Part shown: positions 17,133 to 26,048 of the stretch, one piece after another
Layout: each line of letters starts with the position of its first letter
Position numbering within the stretch: the stretch's first letter is position 1
Origin: Phytobacter ursingii
GTDB taxonomy: Bacteria > Pseudomonadota > Gammaproteobacteria > Enterobacterales > Enterobacteriaceae
Reading direction: 5' to 3'
NCBI GenBank assembly: GCA_901456055.1
Contig: CABDWT010000019.1
Coordinates: 434,001-498,000, forward strand
DNA: 64,000 nucleotides
Made by a program: the position numbers and the translations under genes
The notes under the pieces: generated by a model
Database searches by the model: none
Told to the model about the DNA's origin: nothing
Seen by the model: the letters and a program-made list of their open reading frames with translations, nothing else

Positions 17133-17658
17133 AAAGGTTCTCAGTGGTTCTGTGCCGGATGTCGCGCAAGTGCAACGACGTGAATATGCAGTGTATAGAA
17201 GAGGTTATTGTAAAGCGCAACGCGAAACAGGATCTTCGGCGATCGAAAGGAAATAACAAAACGGGAAGAAGGGAGAAAAACCTCGGTGCTAAAAACGATT
17301 AAGCCCTGGCAGATGCCAGGGCCTGGTGTTTTAAATCGAGCAAATGTTTCAATTTTATTTACCCTCCCGGCGCTTATCTCCGGCACTCACTCTTTATCGT
17401 GGCGTTAGCTCTGTCTGGGGGTGAAGCCATAGTAGGCTATCGGAAAATTCCTGGCAATAAGCAGATCATACCAGGTTTTCAGAATTATGACGGCGATCAT
17501 AATTTCCTAAAAGCTCCAAAAAATCCATTAAATGACACCAAAAAAAAGCCAGCTCGCATGAGCTGGCCGAACATGTCCAAAACCTTTTATTCAACAGTGT
17601 CTTTCAGTAGAGAAGACCATCATTACATACACAGAGAGCTTCGCATTCCTAATGCGCT
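17133..17658. other. Non-coding stretch upstream of the accB paralogue
   Basis: About 525 bp. It holds the hairpin GCCCTGGC/GCCAGGGC at 17303-17322, the leftward terminator at 17540-17567, and the first of two copies of GAAAATTCCTGGCAA (17443-17457; the other is at 17698-17712). No convincing gene. Confidence 0.5.
17540..17567 (-). terminator. Intrinsic terminator, leftward
   Basis: Stem GCCAGCTC/GAGCTGGC with a four-base loop, followed on the minus strand by eight T. It lies 150 bp past the cupin stop codon, which leaves room for a short extra transcript or small gene between them. Confidence 0.8.
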
Positions 17659-17717
17659 TTAAGCGTAGACCGCAAAGTACGCTCCGCCACAAAACAAGAA
17701 AATTCCTGGCAACAGGA

Positions 17718-18320
17718 TTATAACCACTGTTCCAAAAGCAACCCCTGCGCGCCAAAAACCGGGTCGCTATGGGGGAAGGTCGCGCTGGCAATCGCTGCCA
17801 GCCTTTGCGCAGTGGGGGCATCACGGCAAAGATCGAAATCCTGCCCTGGCGGATACGCGCCGACGACGGAAAAATCAGCGCTACTGCCAAGGTTACAGTG
17901 CCCCGTTCCGGCAGGTAATACCACCACATCGCCCGCCCGTACGGTCAATTCCTTACCGCCCGGGCCGCCCAGCATCAACCGGGCTTCACCGCCGACAAAC
18001 CCCAACACTTCATGCGCCGTGCTGTGGTAGTGGTGGTAATCAAACACTCCGTTTACCCATTGCGGCGGCCAGCCATTTTTCGCAAACAGTTGTTGCGCGT
18101 CCTGAGCGGTTGCCCGTCCGGGAATAACCTGACGATATAGCAAGACGGGCAACGCAGGATTATTGGGCACCCACGCTTGCGGCGAAAGCAAAAAAGCCTC
18201 GGTCACAGGAGCCGAAGCTGCCGCAGACTGCCCTTTTTCCGCTGCCTGAAGCAGCCAGGGGGTCGTCAGCGCGGCGCCAGAGAGCATCTTCATAAAACAG
18301 CGACGATTCACATCAGCCAT
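17718..18320 (-). CDS. Cupin-domain protein with Tat-type signal
   Basis: 200 residues from the ATG at 18320, which has AGGAGGT seven bases upstream. The N-terminus [20 protein letters not shown] has a twin-arginine motif (NRRCFMK) and a hydrophobic run ending LLQAAE, so export folded to the periplasm is likely. The cupin fold shows as [20 protein letters not shown] (metal-ligand His and Glu) and later [19 protein letters not shown] (second His), similar to YjlB-type cupins. The function is unknown. It diverges from the chromate-type transporter genes across 190 bp. Confidence 0.82.
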   Translation of the reverse strand: MADVNRRCFMKMLSGAALTTPWLLQAAEKGQSAAASAPVTEAFLLSPQAWVPNNPALPVLLYRQVIPGRATAQDAQQLFAKNGWPPQWVNGVFDYHHYHSTAHEVLGFVGGEARLMLGGPGGKELTVRAGDVVVLPAGTGHCNLGSSADFSVVGAYPPGQDFDLCRDAPTAQRLAAIASATFPHSDPVFGAQGLLLEQWL

Positions 18321-18510
18321 AGCACCTCCTGAATGTTGAGTCGTCTCCTTAGCGTAGATGAAATTCCGCCTATCCTTTGCCTTCTTCCCCTCTCTGTCAC
18401 CGCAGATCCCGGCAGCGATCATTTTTCTGCTGATAAAATTCCTGTAATTTCATCACGATTACAAATGGGTTATCGCGCGCCAGGGATCCGGCCATCACAG
18501 GTAGGTCGTT

Positions 18511-19080
18511 GTGCAAGAAAATAAGAAGATGTTCGCGTCGTCTGACGCTAAACCAACATTGTGGCAGCTCTGGCAAACCTGCTTTATGTTAGGGGTGACC
18601 GGATTTGGCGGGGTGCTGCCGCTAATGCACCGGGCGCTGGTGGAAAAAAAGCGCTGGCTATCAGAACAACGCTTTGCCGAACTGCTGGGGCTGTGCCAGT
18701 TTCTGCCGGGTGGAAATGCCGTGAATCTGTGTGTTGCCACCGGGGTGGAATTTCATGGCATAAAAGGAGGGTTTGTCGCGCTGGTGGGGTTACTGACCGC
18801 TCCCTTACTGGTTATCGTTTGTCTCGGCAATATCTGGCTACTCTGGCATGACAATCCGCTGGTCGCCTCGGTCTTCGCCGGTATTTCCGCGGCGGCGGCG
18901 GGACTTATCATTGCCACCGGCCTGAAAATCCTGCGCTCGATGCCGCGCGCGCTGACATCGTGGCTTATCCTTGGCGGGATCATTGTTGCGATTGCCCTTT
19001 TCCGCCTGCCGTTGCTGCCGGTCTTACTGGTCGCCGTGCCGCTGAGTATTATGCTGAGCTACCGGAAACACACATCATGA
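18511..19080 (+). CDS. Chromate transporter (ChrA) family protein, first half-size subunit
   Basis: 189 residues from the GTG at 18511 (AGGT about nine bases upstream; an ATG at 18529 is the alternative). It shows the CHR-domain signature: GVTGFGGVLPLMHRALVEKK and then LLGLCQFLPGGNAVNLCVAT. Four to five hydrophobic helices follow. Fused ChrA proteins of about 400 residues have two such domains; here each is a separate gene, the short-chain pair form, which together build an inner-membrane anion transporter. The stop overlaps the next start as ATGA. Confidence 0.88.
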   Translation: MQENKKMFASSDAKPTLWQLWQTCFMLGVTGFGGVLPLMHRALVEKKRWLSEQRFAELLGLCQFLPGGNAVNLCVATGVEFHGIKGGFVALVGLLTAPLLVIVCLGNIWLLWHDNPLVASVFAGISAAAAGLIIATGLKILRSMPRALTSWLILGGIIVAIALFRLPLLPVLLVAVPLSIMLSYRKHTS

Positions 19081-19607
19081 CGACGCTGTTTTCCCTTGCC
19101 TTTATCTTTTTACAGCTTTCGTTTTTAGCCCTCGGCGGCGGTAACGCCATTATCCCTGAGTTGCAACGCCAGGTGGTCGACGTGCATCACTGGATGACCT
19201 CCCGGGAATTCAGCGAACTGTTCGCCCTGGCCCAGGCTGCGCCCGGCCCCAATATGATGATTACCTCACTGGTCGGCTGGCGTGTGGCGGGTGTCGCCGG
19301 GCTGCTGGTGTCAACCGTTTGCCAGTTCATCCCCTCGTCACTGATCGTGGTGGCGTGCGTGACGTTATGGAATAAGAATACCGATGAGAAAATGAAACGC
19401 GTGTTAAACCATGCGTTAGTCCCCCTGACAGTCGGCCTGGTTATCTCCGGCGGGGCGCTGGTCGCCGGTGCGGTTGTCCACAATGTTCTGCAACTCGCCA
19501 CCATCGCGGTGTGTATTGTCCTGTTTTTGAAAACCCGCCTTTCGCCACTGATTTTACTTGCCGCAGGCGGAATAGTCGGACTGGTCGCAGCCTTATACGG
19601 GGTGTAA
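19077..19607 (+). CDS. Chromate transporter (ChrA) family protein, second half-size subunit
   Basis: 176 residues from the ATG at 19077, which overlaps the previous stop by 4 bp. The CHR signature appears as FLALGGGNAIIPELQRQVVD and LFALAQAAPGPNMMITSLVG. It pairs with the preceding subunit in the membrane. Both genes are needed for transport in characterised two-gene systems. The substrate in enterics without chromate stress is unclear. The upstream open frame to 18960 is only a shadow of the first subunit. Confidence 0.88.
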   Translation: MTTLFSLAFIFLQLSFLALGGGNAIIPELQRQVVDVHHWMTSREFSELFALAQAAPGPNMMITSLVGWRVAGVAGLLVSTVCQFIPSSLIVVACVTLWNKNTDEKMKRVLNHALVPLTVGLVISGGALVAGAVVHNVLQLATIAVCIVLFLKTRLSPLILLAAGGIVGLVAALYGV

Positions 19608-19854
19608 CTCCATCTGCCACACCACCGCATCCAGACTGTCACTCCCCCTTTGCGCCGGGGGCGTGTAGCCTGCACACTCCCGCTTCTTTTTTCAGCGAAC
19701 TTGCCCTGTTCCATCTCCTCTGCTTTGCCCCACGACCACGCACCATTGCCGACATTTGCACCAATTTAGCCATCAAAAAAGCTTATCTTGCAGCCAAAAA
19801 CCGCGAAATAGCGCCTTTTAACCCCTGGCACAAAAATGGCATAGAGAAACAAAC

Positions 19855-19870
19855 TTAACCAGTTAGTCAA
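19855..19870 (+). promoter_or_regulatory. RutR-like operator before the pyrimidine importer
   Basis: TTAACCAGTTAGTCAA resembles the RutR site TTGACCAnnTGGTCAA, with two mismatches. It starts 35 bp before the ATPase gene. The matching copy at 24595-24610 shares the left flank AAAC. Confidence 0.7.
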
Positions 19871-19889
19871 AAAACAGGGGAGGCCTGGA

Positions 19890-20729
19890 ATGAGCCAGTT
19901 GATCTATGCAGAGGAATCTGCGGTCGTACCGTTAAAACCGGCAACCGCCACCGCACGGCCTGCCATCAGGGTAAACCAGGCCAACGTGATTTATCCGGCA
20001 GCCGACCAGCCGGTGCATGCCCTCAAAGACATTAACCTGACTATTCGCCAGGGGGAGTTTGTCTCCTTTATCGGCCCTTCCGGCTGCGGCAAAACCACAC
20101 TATTGCGCGCTATTGCAGACCTCGAACCTATTACCTCCGGCGAAGTGCTGGTGAATGATATGTCCCCTTCAGAGGCACGCCAGGCGGGGGCATACGGCTA
20201 TGTCTTCCAGGCCCCGGTCCTGTTGCCATGGCGTACCGTGCTGGCCAACGTCAAGCTGCCGCTGCAAATCCAGGGTGTGCCACCGGAGCGCTGCGATGAA
20301 ATCGCCCGCGAGCAGCTTGCACGCGTCGGGCTGAAAGGCTTCGAGAAAAAATATCCGTGGCAGCTTTCCGGCGGCATGCAGCAACGCGTCTCCATTGCCC
20401 GAGCCCTGGGTTTTGAGCCAAAAATTCTGATGATGGATGAGCCCTTTGGCGCGCTGGATGAACTGACGCGCGACAACCTCAACCAGCAATTACAGCAACT
20501 GTGGTTTAACGAACAGCGCACGATGGTCTTCGTGACCCATTCCATTTCCGAGGCCGTCTACCTGTCGACCAAAATTGTGGTGATGTCGCCGCGTCCGGGA
20601 CGGATTGTGAAGGTGATTGACTCTCCGCTTCCCGCCGAACGCTCGCTGGCTATTCGCGACACTCCGGCCTTTTTACAGCTCGCCGCTGACGTGCGCGAAG
20701 CGCTGGTGGAGGGACACCATGACCATTAG
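19890..20729 (+). CDS. ABC transporter ATPase of a pyrimidine-type importer
   Basis: 279 residues. The first 30 are variable; then Walker A FIGPSGCGKTTLLRAIADLE, Q-loop YVFQAPVLLPWRTVLANVKL, signature LSGGMQQRVSIARALG, Walker B ILMMDEPFGALDELTR and switch FVTHSISEAVYL. It belongs to the NitT/TauT group, close to ThiZ-like ATPases. It energises the two permeases that follow. The operon also holds a ThiY-like binding protein and the RutR-like repressor, and the next operon degrades pyrimidines, so uracil, thymine or a related base is the likely cargo. The start codon is preceded by GGGGAGG. It overlaps the first permease by 11 bp. Confidence 0.9.
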   Translation: MSQLIYAEESAVVPLKPATATARPAIRVNQANVIYPAADQPVHALKDINLTIRQGEFVSFIGPSGCGKTTLLRAIADLEPITSGEVLVNDMSPSEARQAGAYGYVFQAPVLLPWRTVLANVKLPLQIQGVPPERCDEIAREQLARVGLKGFEKKYPWQLSGGMQQRVSIARALGFEPKILMMDEPFGALDELTRDNLNQQLQQLWFNEQRTMVFVTHSISEAVYLSTKIVVMSPRPGRIVKVIDSPLPAERSLAIRDTPAFLQLAADVREALVEGHHDH

Positions 20730-21600
20730 TCAGCGTCTGCATCTGCATGTTCTGCCCGTCGGCAGCGTATTGCTGGTGGCGTTGATCCTCTGGTATGCGC
20801 TGGCCTTCGCCCTCAATGCTTCCGGGGTGATCGACCGCGTACTGACCCCGCGCGGCCCCTGGACCAGTAGCGACCTGATTGCCGCGTCACTGAATGCCAC
20901 CCGCCCGCTGTTGCCCGCGCCACATCAGCTGATTATTGATATCTGGAACAGCATCACCCAGTGGCCGCTCACCTCGCCGCGCAATCTATTACTGCATACC
21001 TGGGTGACTGCCAGCGCCGCGCTGACCGGTTTCGCCATGGGCGTGGTGCTGGGCGTACTGCTGGCGGTGTGTATTGTCCATTCACGGACGCTCGATAAAG
21101 CACTGATGCCGTGGATTGTCGCCTCGCAAACCATTCCCGTACTGGCGATCGCGCCTATCGTGCTGATTATTCTTGGCAGTCTGGGGGTAACAGGCATGCT
21201 CCCCAAAGCGACCATTGCCATGTACCTGTGCTTTTTCCCGGTCACCATCGCCACCGTTCAGGGGCTGCGTTCGCCGCAAAAAATGGAGATGGAACTGGTG
21301 CATACCTATGCCGCACGACGCGTCGATATCTTCTGGATGGTGCGTCTGCCCTCTTCTCTGCCGTATCTCTTTCCGGCATTTCGCGTCGCCATTGCCAGTG
21401 GGCTGGTCGGCACGATGGTGGCGGAGCTGCCCACCGGCGCACAGGCCGGATTGGGGGCCAGGCTTCTCACCGGCTCCTATTACGGCAATACCATCCAGAT
21501 CTGGTCTGCGCTGGTGATGGCCTCATTATTAGGTCTGGCCTTAACCGGGCTGGTGACCCTGACCGAACGTCTGGTGATGCGCCAGCGTAAGGGAGCATAA
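20719..21600 (+). CDS. ABC transporter permease 1 of the pyrimidine-type importer
   Basis: 293 residues from the ATG at 20719 (GGAGGGA upstream); the longer frame from 20617 lies inside the ATPase gene. Six helices, with an extended periplasmic section after helix 1. The EAA-loop equivalent is VHTYAARRVDIFWMVRLPSS followed by LPYLFPAFRVAIASGLVGTM. It forms half of the channel. It overlaps the ATPase stop by 11 bp and ends by sharing one base with the start of permease 2 (TAATG). Confidence 0.88.
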   Translation: MTISQRLHLHVLPVGSVLLVALILWYALAFALNASGVIDRVLTPRGPWTSSDLIAASLNATRPLLPAPHQLIIDIWNSITQWPLTSPRNLLLHTWVTASAALTGFAMGVVLGVLLAVCIVHSRTLDKALMPWIVASQTIPVLAIAPIVLIILGSLGVTGMLPKATIAMYLCFFPVTIATVQGLRSPQKMEMELVHTYAARRVDIFWMVRLPSSLPYLFPAFRVAIASGLVGTMVAELPTGAQAGLGARLLTGSYYGNTIQIWSALVMASLLGLALTGLVTLTERLVMRQRKGA

Positions 21601-22670
21601 TGAAAAAAAATCCCCTTCCCGGCACGCTGCTGTTAGTCGGCGCCTTCATCGTGGCCGTTCTGTCGCTCATTCAGTTAAGCGGAGACAGCGCTGCCTCTTA
21701 TGCACTTCGTTCTCATGCGCTGTTGCTTATTGTCAGTTCGCTGCTGGCCTGTTCACAAACGGCGTTGCGTCACGTGTTGTTCGCTGCGGCACTCGCTGTC
21801 AGCGCACTCTGGCTGGCAATGCTGCCGTTTAATGGCCTGAGCACCCTCGCGCTGGCGCTGCTTGCCGCCGTCAGCGTACAGCGTCTGGCGAGCGCCCCGG
21901 TTCCTCCGGCTGCCGTCGCCGCGCTGCTCGGCATCTGGCTGCTGTGGTTCTGGCAGATTCTGGTCACCGGGTTTGCCGTTCCGCAGGTCATCCTGCCTGC
22001 GCCACTGGACATTCTCACTGCGCTGGTCGACGGCGTCTCGCTGCTGGCGGGTGACCTGGTGCAGACGGTCCTCAAATCGGTGCTGGCGGGGTATCTGCTC
22101 GGCTGCGGCGCAGGCATTGGCGTGGCGCTGCTTATCGACAGACTTCCCTTTCTGCAACGCGGACTGCTGCCTGTCGCCAGCCTGACCAGCACCGTACCGC
22201 TGGTCGGCGTCGCGCCTATCGCCGTGATGTGGTTTGGTTTCGACTGGCCGTCAAAAGCCGCCGTAGTCATTCTGGTGACCTTTTTCCCGGCGCTGGTCAG
22301 CACGCTGGCCGGGTTAAAAGCGAGCGGCAAGCTCGAACAAGAGCTGATGTATTGCTACGCCGCAACGCCCCACCAACAGTTGCGCATGCTGCGCCTGCCC
22401 GCCGCGATGCCGTTTATTTTCAGCGCGCTGAAAGTCAACGCCACTCTGGCGCTCATCACCGCCATTGTCGCCGAGTATTTTGGCTCACCGACCGCCGGGC
22501 TTGGCTTTCGTATCTCCACAGAATCGGCGCGAATGCATATGCCCATAGTGTGGTCAGCGATTGTCGTGTCATCGCTGGCGGGTTCGCTGATTTACACCTT
22601 GCTGGTTCGGCTCGATCGCCGAGTGAATTTCTGGCATCCCTCGATTCGCGGGATGGCAACGGAAAAGTAA
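21600..22670 (+). CDS. ABC transporter permease 2 of the pyrimidine-type importer
   Basis: 356 residues, longer than the usual 250-280 because about 110 residues of extra hydrophobic helices precede the standard core. The core begins near VTGFAVPQVILPAPLDILTA and has the EAA-type loop MYCYAATPHQQLRMLRLPAA then MPFIFSALKVNATLALITAI. It pairs with permease 1 as a heterodimeric channel. The gene shares one base with the previous stop and is followed by 47 bp before the binding protein. Confidence 0.87.
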   Translation: MKKNPLPGTLLLVGAFIVAVLSLIQLSGDSAASYALRSHALLLIVSSLLACSQTALRHVLFAAALAVSALWLAMLPFNGLSTLALALLAAVSVQRLASAPVPPAAVAALLGIWLLWFWQILVTGFAVPQVILPAPLDILTALVDGVSLLAGDLVQTVLKSVLAGYLLGCGAGIGVALLIDRLPFLQRGLLPVASLTSTVPLVGVAPIAVMWFGFDWPSKAAVVILVTFFPALVSTLAGLKASGKLEQELMYCYAATPHQQLRMLRLPAAMPFIFSALKVNATLALITAIVAEYFGSPTAGLGFRISTESARMHMPIVWSAIVVSSLAGSLIYTLLVRLDRRVNFWHPSIRGMATEK

Positions 22671-22717
22671 AACAACATAAAAACATGATGATGCACACTA
22701 ACCCGAGGAGTTATCCC

Positions 22718-23734
22718 ATGATGAAACGTTCCGCTTTTCGCCGGGGGTTGTTGCTGGCGGCAATGTCTGTGGCTTTTACCTTTTCAGCACACGCAGCAGA
22801 GAAAGTCACGCTGCAGTTGAAATGGGTGCCGCAGGCGCAATTCGCTGGCTACTACGTGGCGCAGGAAAAAGGGTTCTATAAAGAGGAAGGACTGGACGTC
22901 ACGATCAAACCCGGCGGTACGGATATCTCCCCGGTGCAGGTGATTGCCGGAAAATCCGCCGATGTCATCGTCAACTGGCTGCCGGATGCCCTGGCGTCAC
23001 GCGAGGCAGGCGTTCCGCTGGTTAACATCGCTCAGGTTTACGATCGTTCCGGGATGATGCTGACCTGTAAAAAATCGAGCGGCATTAAAACGCCTGCCGA
23101 TTTCAAAGGTAAAACACTGGGCGTCTGGTACGGCGGCAATGAATACCCCTTCTTCAACTGGATGAACAAACTGGGGCTGAAACCGGGCAAAGACATTACC
23201 ATCCTCAAACAAGGCTTTAACGTCGATCCACTGTTGCAGGATCAGGCAGCCTGTATCTCCACCATGAACTACAACGAATACTGGCAGCTGATCGACGCCG
23301 GTTTAAAAGAAGCGGATCTGATCACCTTCCCGTATGAGGATCAGGGCGTTTCCACCCTCGAAGATGGCCTGTATGTGCTGGATTCCAGCCTGAAAGATCC
23401 GGCGTTCGTCGCCAAAATGGCGAAGTTCCTCAAAGCTTCGTTTAAAGGCTGGGATTATGCGGTGAAACACCCGCAAGAGGCGGCAAAAATCGTGGTTGCG
23501 GAAGATGCTTCCGGTGCTGCCACCGAAGAGGTGCAGACTCGCCAGATGGAGAACGTGGCGAAGCTTATCACTAACGCCAACACGCCGAAAATCGGCTATC
23601 TCGATCCGGCCGCCTACCGTCGCACGATTGATGTCTTATTGCACAGCGGTGGCGATACGCCGGTTATCAAAAAAGATCCGGGTGACAGCGCCATGACCCA
23701 TACCGTCTGGGATGCTGCGGCAAAACTGAAATAA
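22718..23734 (+). CDS. ABC transporter substrate-binding protein, NMT1/THI5-like
   Basis: 338 residues from the ATG at 22718 with GAGGAG seven bases upstream; the long frame from 22229 is not coding. The signal peptide MMKRSAFRRGLLLAAMSVAF runs to AHAAE. The mature start VTLQLKWVPQAQFAGYYVAQ and then EKGFYKEEGLDVTIKPGGTD is the ThiY/THI5-like fold, a family that binds pyrimidine compounds such as formylaminopyrimidine. This fits a role in pyrimidine uptake beside preTA. The exact ligand is not known. Confidence 0.9.
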   Translation: MMKRSAFRRGLLLAAMSVAFTFSAHAAEKVTLQLKWVPQAQFAGYYVAQEKGFYKEEGLDVTIKPGGTDISPVQVIAGKSADVIVNWLPDALASREAGVPLVNIAQVYDRSGMMLTCKKSSGIKTPADFKGKTLGVWYGGNEYPFFNWMNKLGLKPGKDITILKQGFNVDPLLQDQAACISTMNYNEYWQLIDAGLKEADLITFPYEDQGVSTLEDGLYVLDSSLKDPAFVAKMAKFLKASFKGWDYAVKHPQEAAKIVVAEDASGAATEEVQTRQMENVAKLITNANTPKIGYLDPAAYRRTIDVLLHSGGDTPVIKKDPGDSAMTHTVWDAAAKLK

Positions 23735-23775
23735 CCCCTCCCCGCCAGGGATGGCGGGTTTCACTGGAGCCAGTC

Positions 23776-24423
23776 ATGAATGAAAGCCTGCTGAGCGGCA
23801 TTGAGGTCGCGCTGGAAAAAGGGCGTATTCGCCAGGATAACGAAGCGATCATAATGCCCGCCGCTGAACGGATCTTCGCCCGGTACGGATTTCGCGGCGC
23901 CACCATGCAGCAGATTGCTGATGCCGCTGACCTGCCCAAAGCCAATCTGCATTACTATTTCGGCAATAAACAAACCCTTTATTTGCGCGTGCTGGAATGC
24001 ATTCTGCACGACTGGCTGGCACCGCTGGAAGGCATTTCCGCCAGTGCCGATCCCAAAACCGCGCTGGAAGAGTATGTCCGTAAAAAGATCGGCTTTAGTT
24101 TTGCCCGCCCGGAAGCCTCCCGCCTGTTTGCCAATGAGATCCTGCAAGGGGCGCAGGTGGTTCACCCACTATTAAAGACGCAGCTTCGACAACTGGTGGC
24201 GGAAAAGGCCCGCATCCTTGATGGCTGGATTGCGCTCGGCAAGCTCTCTGCGATGGACACCACCCACTTCTTTTTTACCGTCTGGTCCATGACCCAAACC
24301 TATGCGGATTTTGATATCCAGATTGCCGCCGTACTGGGAGATGACTCGCACAGCAAAACAGCGCAGCAACGGGCGACAGACCATGTATTGCGCTGTGTCT
24401 GGCGGATCTGCGGCCTTGAATGA
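23776..24423 (+). CDS. TetR-family regulator, RutR-like
   Basis: 215 residues. The helix-turn-helix is ERIFARYGFRGATMQQIADA then ADLPKANLHYYFGNKQTLYL. The C-terminal domain follows the E. coli RutR pattern closely: HDWLAPLEGISASADPKTAL, then ASRLFANEILQGA, and FTVWSMTQTYADFDIQIAAV. RutR binds uracil or thymine and then lets go of DNA. The gene is 41 bp after the binding protein and so probably in the importer operon. RutR-type sites lie before both the importer (19855) and the preT operon (24595), which suggests it represses both and itself until pyrimidine is present. Confidence 0.88.
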   Translation: MNESLLSGIEVALEKGRIRQDNEAIIMPAAERIFARYGFRGATMQQIADAADLPKANLHYYFGNKQTLYLRVLECILHDWLAPLEGISASADPKTALEEYVRKKIGFSFARPEASRLFANEILQGAQVVHPLLKTQLRQLVAEKARILDGWIALGKLSAMDTTHFFFTVWSMTQTYADFDIQIAAVLGDDSHSKTAQQRATDHVLRCVWRICGLE

Positions 24424-24594
24424 ACCTTGCCGCAAAATGCAGCAATCAGCGTCAAATAAGGTGCGAAATGCACCAAAAAACAGCAATAAAAGTCCGGTTA
24501 TTTTATTCATGTTTCTCTGCTCCCCTGAATTTACGCGTTATGCAGCAAACCTGTCGCAAATGGCACGTAATTAGCATGGTTATTACGCGAAAAC

Positions 24595-24610
24595 TTAACC
24601 ATCTGGTCAG
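24595..24610 (+). promoter_or_regulatory. RutR-like operator before preT
   Basis: TTAACCATCTGGTCAG matches TTGACCAnnTGGTCAA with two mismatches. It lies 50 bp before preT in the 236-bp gap after the regulator gene. It shares AAACTTAACCA with the operator at 19855. Confidence 0.75.
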
Positions 24611-24659
24611 GATTTTTAACGCAGGGGAGAAATAACCCTGCTGACAATTCAGGAGAAGC

Positions 24660-26048
24660 ATGATGAGCAACGATTCAGGTATCCACGCCCGGGGGATCCA
24701 GGCCGCACGGCTGACTCCCGACGCGTATGCCCGCGAATTTGCGGACTGCGCCCCCCCGTTAACCGCCGCCCAGGCGGTGATTGAAGCAGAACGCTGTTAT
24801 TACTGCTTTGAGGCCCCCTGCTCCCGCGCCTGCCCGGCAGATATCGATGTGCCGGGCTTTATTCAGCGCATCGCCCAGAGCAACGATCGCGGCGCGGCAG
24901 AGATCATTTTACGCGCCAATGTATTGGGCGGAATCTGTAGCCGCGTCTGCCCGACCGAAACCTTGTGTGAACAAGCCTGCGTGCGTAACGCACAGGATGG
25001 CCGCCCGCTCAATATCGGCCTGCTCCAGCGCCACGCCACCGACCATTTCTTTGCTGACCCCGGGAAACCCCTGTTCGTCCGCGGGCCTGAAACCGGCAGG
25101 CGCATTGCCGTGGTCGGCGCCGGGCCCGCCGGGCTGACTGTCGCCCACCACCTGGCAATAGCAGGCCACAGCGTGGATCTCTTTGATGCCCGCAGCAAAG
25201 CTGGCGGTCTTAACGAATACGGTCTTGCCCGCTACAAAGTGACCGACGATTTCGCCGCACGGGAAGTGGCCTGGCTGCTTTCGACAGGCGGCATCACGCT
25301 GCATACGGATAAAACATTGGGCAACGATTTTAGTCTCGCTCAGTTACGAGCCCGCTACGACGCGGTATTTCTCGGCACTGGGTTAGCGGGGGTGAATCAA
25401 CTGGAAACCGGAGATACAGAACCCGAAGGGGTCTGTGAAGCGGTGGATTTTATCGCTGATTTGCGCCAGTGCGCGGATCTGAGCCAGCTCCCCGTTGGCC
25501 GTAAAGTTGTGGTCATTGGCGGTGGGATGACCGCCGTTGACGCCGCCGTGCAGGCGAAAAAACTTGGCGCGCAGGAGGTGGCGCTGGTGTATCGCCGTGG
25601 CGAAGCACAGATGAAAGCCTCGGAAAAAGAGCGGCAATGGGCACAGCTAAATGGCGTCACGATACGCCTGTGGGCCGCCCCTTTGCGCTTCGAGCAGCAC
25701 AACAACCGGCTGACGGGCGTAGTGTTCAGCGTGGTGCGTGAGGGTGAAGTCAGTGATGAAACCTTCACGCTGGAAGCCGACATGGTGCTCAAAGCCATCG
25801 GGCAGACCTTCGACAGCGCTCCCGTTGGACAAGCCATTTCGCTCAAACACGGACGTATTGTCACCGACGACTGCGGCCGCACCTCGCTGGCGGGCGTCTG
25901 GGCCGGGGGAGACTGCTGTGTGGGCGGCCTTGACCTGACGGTCGATGCTGTACGCCAGGGCAAGCTCGCCGCCCGTTCTATCGCACTGGCTCTGTCCATA
26001 ACCGACGCCGCTAACGCCACCTCTTTTCAGGAGCACTCCCATGGCTAG
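24660..26048 (+). CDS. preT: NAD-dependent dihydropyrimidine dehydrogenase, PreT subunit
   Basis: 462 residues, longer than E. coli PreT (412). The N-terminal part carries Cys clusters for two Fe-S centres: CYYCFEAPCSRACP and GICSRVCPTETLCEQACV. FAD and NAD(H) sites follow: IAVVGAGPAGLTVAHHLAIA and VVVIGGGMTAVDAAVQAKKL. The end GVWAGGDCCVGGLDLTVDAV is typical of GltD-like flavoproteins. With PreA it reduces uracil or thymine to the dihydro form using NADH. Two ATGs in tandem (24660, 24663) follow AGGAG. It overlaps preA by 8 bp. Confidence 0.92.
   Translation: MMSNDSGIHARGIQAARLTPDAYAREFADCAPPLTAAQAVIEAERCYYCFEAPCSRACPADIDVPGFIQRIAQSNDRGAAEIILRANVLGGICSRVCPTETLCEQACVRNAQDGRPLNIGLLQRHATDHFFADPGKPLFVRGPETGRRIAVVGAGPAGLTVAHHLAIAGHSVDLFDARSKAGGLNEYGLARYKVTDDFAAREVAWLLSTGGITLHTDKTLGNDFSLAQLRARYDAVFLGTGLAGVNQLETGDTEPEGVCEAVDFIADLRQCADLSQLPVGRKVVVIGGGMTAVDAAVQAKKLGAQEVALVYRRGEAQMKASEKERQWAQLNGVTIRLWAAPLRFEQHNNRLTGVVFSVVREGEVSDETFTLEADMVLKAIGQTFDSAPVGQAISLKHGRIVTDDCGRTSLAGVWAGGDCCVGGLDLTVDAVRQGKLAARSIALALSITDAANATSFQEHSHG

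Noticed and set aside
22229-22717. N-terminal extension of the pyrimidine-binding protein
   Set aside because: It overlaps permease 2 in another frame; the signal peptide starts at 22718 after a strong ribosome site.
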